From positions 1 to 64,000 of the forward strand of contig LNFK01000033.1 of assembly GCA_001464315.1 (NCBI GenBank): a DNA stretch of 64,000 nt, written 5' to 3'. Numbering within the stretch: the stretch's first letter is position 1; each line of letters starts with the position of its first letter. This stretch comes from Sphingomonadales bacterium Ga0077559. Its GTDB lineage: Bacteria > Pseudomonadota > Alphaproteobacteria > Sphingomonadales > Sphingomonadaceae. Shown piece by piece: positions 61,969-64,000 of the stretch. The translations under genes and the position numbers were made by a program. The notes under the pieces were generated by a model. It searched no databases. It was not told the DNA's origin and saw only the letters and a list, made by a program, of their open reading frames with translations.

Positions 61969-62414
61969 TTCGAGAGTGTATCCTTGGTTTGCTGCGCCGC
62001 CGTCATGTCGATATCGGCCAGTTCCTTTGGCACATAATTTTCGTCATGTTTGGCGAGCAGGCTCTCGGCGACAAAAACGCCGTCTGCGCGCATGCGGCCA
62101 TCAGCAACGACGCCCGAACCTTCAACAAACAGGTCCGGCGTAATACCGCGATAGGCGACATTTTGTTCGCCCTCCTGATCTTGAACCGTGAAGGTGATCG
62201 ACACACCGTCGGTACCGCGGACAATCGAGCCCTTTTGCACCATCCCGCCCAAGCGAATGGCCTTGCCGGGCTCAACCTGCGCTTTGGCAAGCGTGGTTGG
62301 AGTATAGAAATAAGACGCCTCGTCGCGCAGTGCGGCGGCGGCGATGAAGCCTGCGCCGATCAGCGCAACGAATGCAACGAGAGCGAGGACAAGACGTTGA
62401 TGCTTGGGCTTCAT
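61965..62414 (-). CDS. ccmE: Cytochrome c maturation protein CcmE
   Basis: KPGKAIRLGGMVQKGS-type region EPGKAIRLGGMVQKGSIV; FTVQDQEGEQNVAYRGITPDLFVEGSGVVADG; LLAKHDENYVPKEL. Confidence 0.96.
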   Translation of the reverse strand: MKPKHQRLVLALVAFVALIGAGFIAAAALRDEASYFYTPTTLAKAQVEPGKAIRLGGMVQKGSIVRGTDGVSITFTVQDQEGEQNVAYRGITPDLFVEGSGVVADGRMRADGVFVAESLLAKHDENYVPKELADIDMTAAQQTKDTLSK

Positions 62415-62542
62415 GGTTGCTGCCTCAGATCATCGGCGAGCGCTTCGGATCGACGCATCGTGACATAGCTACCGATTATCAGCCATGCCATGCCGGCGCT
62501 AGTGACCGCAAAAGCGGCGATGATGAAGGTCGTGTGGGTCAT
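62411..62542 (-). CDS. ccmD: Heme exporter protein CcmD (43 aa)
   Basis: Read directly: MTHTTFIIAAFAVTSAGMAWLIIGSYVTMRRSEALADDLRQQP; between ccmC and ccmE with overlapping start/stop codons on both sides; too short for the ORF track. Confidence 0.85.
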   Translation of the reverse strand: MTHTTFIIAAFAVTSAGMAWLIIGSYVTMRRSEALADDLRQQP

Positions 62543-63258
62543 CAATCCTCCGCCATCCGGCGCATCCGCGCCTCGATCCGCATTTCAGCCAGCGCCGCGC
62601 GCATCCGCATCAGCACCAGCGCGCCAAACAGAAGGCTGAAACCCGCGACGCTGACGAACAACGGCACGAGATAGGCGTCATCGATTGACGAGCCGCCCAA
62701 GGTGATACTCGCTTTTTGATGCTGACTTTCCCACCAGATAACCGAGCGGTTGATAATCGGAATATTGACCGCGCCAATGATGCCGAAGACCGCAGCCACG
62801 CGGCTGGTATCGCCCTTCTCACTGCTCGCGCTGGAGAGCGCGATGTAGCCGAGATAGAGAAAGAACAGCACCAGCATCGAGGTCAGCCGGCCGTCCCACA
62901 CCCACCAGGTTCCCCAGGTCGGACGGCCCCAGATCGATCCCGTGACAAGACAGATCGCGGCAAAGGTCGCGCCGGGAACTGCAATTGCACGTGCAGCGAT
63001 CCCCGCCAGCGGATGCCGCCAGACCAATTGAACGATGCTCGCAATCGCAATCGCCATCCACCCGCCCATGCCAAGCCAGGCCGACGGGACATGCACGAAG
63101 ATGATCTTGACCGTATCGCCCATCAGCCGCTCAGTCGGCGTGCCAAACAGTCCCCACAGGCACGCGCCAAGCGTAAGAACGAGCCCCGGCCAAAACAAGG
63201 CAGGGGTCAGCGGTTTTGCAAGTCGCAGAAAACGGGCAGGATTGGCGAAGCGATGCAT
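62542..63258 (-). CDS. ccmC: Heme ABC transporter permease CcmC
   Basis: MGDTVKIIFVHVPSAWLGMGGWMAIAIASI; GSIWGRPTWGTWWVWDGRLTSMLVLFFLYLGYIAL. Confidence 0.95.
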   Translation of the reverse strand: MHRFANPARFLRLAKPLTPALFWPGLVLTLGACLWGLFGTPTERLMGDTVKIIFVHVPSAWLGMGGWMAIAIASIVQLVWRHPLAGIAARAIAVPGATFAAICLVTGSIWGRPTWGTWWVWDGRLTSMLVLFFLYLGYIALSSASSEKGDTSRVAAVFGIIGAVNIPIINRSVIWWESQHQKASITLGGSSIDDAYLVPLFVSVAGFSLLFGALVLMRMRAALAEMRIEARMRRMAED

Positions 63259-63310
63259 GATCAGGCGCAGCCTCTAGCACTGCGCGCGGCCCACGCCAAT
63301 GATTTTGGGA

Positions 63311-64000
63311 TCAACGGCCTATAAGCTTTTGTGCCATATTGTCGGCGACTTGCGCTGGTGTCATGCCGCTCGAGTCGCTTTCCCGCCAGATCGCCGACAG
63401 GCGTTCCGGAATGGCGTCGATGCGGCGGTTGATCTCGGCGTCGTCGGCATTGTCGACATGGCGCAATACGTTGATGATCCCGCCTGCGTTGATGACGTAA
63501 TCGGGGGCGTAAAGTATACCCCGGTCGGCCAGCATTTGGCCTTCGGGGCCGATGGCAAGCTGGTTGTTTGCGCCGCCAGCGACAGCTTTGACCTTCAAAT
63601 CCGCCACCGTCGATGCGGTCAGGATCGCTCCGAGCGCGCAAGGGCTGAAAATATCAGCCTCGACATCCATGATGACGTCTGCAGCCACCGACACGCCGCC
63701 CAATTCTGCCGCCAGTTCAGCAGCACGCTTTGTATCGACATCGGCCAGCGTCAGCTTTGCACCCTGGGCCGCCAGATAGCGCGCGAGACCGCCGCCCACG
63801 CTGCCCACGCCTTGAATCGCGACATGCACACCGTTCATGTCATCGCTGCCGAGCGCATGCTTCGCCGCCGCCTGTACACCAAGATATACGCCACGCGCAG
63901 TATACGGGCCGGGGTCGCCGCCCTGATGCGGAAGACCAGCAACATGCGGAGTGACTTTCGACAGCGAGACCATGTCTGCCTCTGACATGCCGACGTCCTG
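63311..64000 (-). CDS. Leu/Glu/Phe/Val dehydrogenase family protein, N-terminus beyond right edge
   Basis: YTARGVYLGVQAAAKHALGSDDMNGVHVAIQGVGSVGGGLARYLAAQGAKLTLADVD; FSPCALGAILT; GGANNQLAIGPEGQMLADRGILYAPDYVINAGGIINV. Open to edge. Confidence 0.9.
   Translation of the reverse strand, partial: QDVGMSEADMVSLSKVTPHVAGLPHQGGDPGPYTARGVYLGVQAAAKHALGSDDMNGVHVAIQGVGSVGGGLARYLAAQGAKLTLADVDTKRAAELAAELGGVSVAADVIMDVEADIFSPCALGAILTASTVADLKVKAVAGGANNQLAIGPEGQMLADRGILYAPDYVINAGGIINVLRHVDNADDAEINRRIDAIPERLSAIWRESDSSGMTPAQVADNMAQKLIGR

Overview
The window looks chromosomal and housekeeping-rich. Gene content and protein style suggest an alphaproteobacterium, probably Sphingomonadales (inference). I saw no rRNA or tRNA genes, CRISPR arrays, transposases, prophage or obvious defence islands. 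Main blocks: (1) a minus-strand translation/RNA operon rimP-nusA-ylxR-infB-rbfA-tdk-truB-rpsO-pnp, with pnp cut by the left edge; (2) a mixed block with a sugar dehydrogenase, DUF1499, MFS, GNAT, DUF1285, NUDIX, cca, a GGNEF-EAL protein, parC and purB; (3) lapA-like, pyrF, VOC, trpF, trpB, a 61-aa membrane ORF, trpA, accD and folC; (4) ampG, rsuA-like, rsmD and a uvrD-like helicase; (5) a tandem-PilZ/HD-GYP c-di-GMP pair; (6) DUF4349, AspH-like, MFS and cysK, then acyl-CoA dehydrogenase with a MerR regulator; (7) a divergent L,D-transpeptidase pair, sodC, and head-to-head serB/miaA; (8) ilvB-ilvN-ilvC, yceI, a nitronate monooxygenase-like gene, a peptidase remnant, a 2OG-oxygenase and leuA; (9) kup and a ccmC-D-E-F-G-H-I cluster with an apparently frameshifted ccmI; (10) a partial Leu/Glu-type dehydrogenase at the right edge. 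The most interesting signals are non-coding or architectural: two sequence-unrelated elements bracketing accD that share a '7-bp closing stem plus three hairpins' design, a large hairpin over the aspH-like start codon, a structured leuA leader, serB/miaA start regions that overlap head-to-head, and a small membrane ORF coupled at both ends inside trpBA. All calls come from reading the sequence and supplied translations; no searches or folding programs were run.
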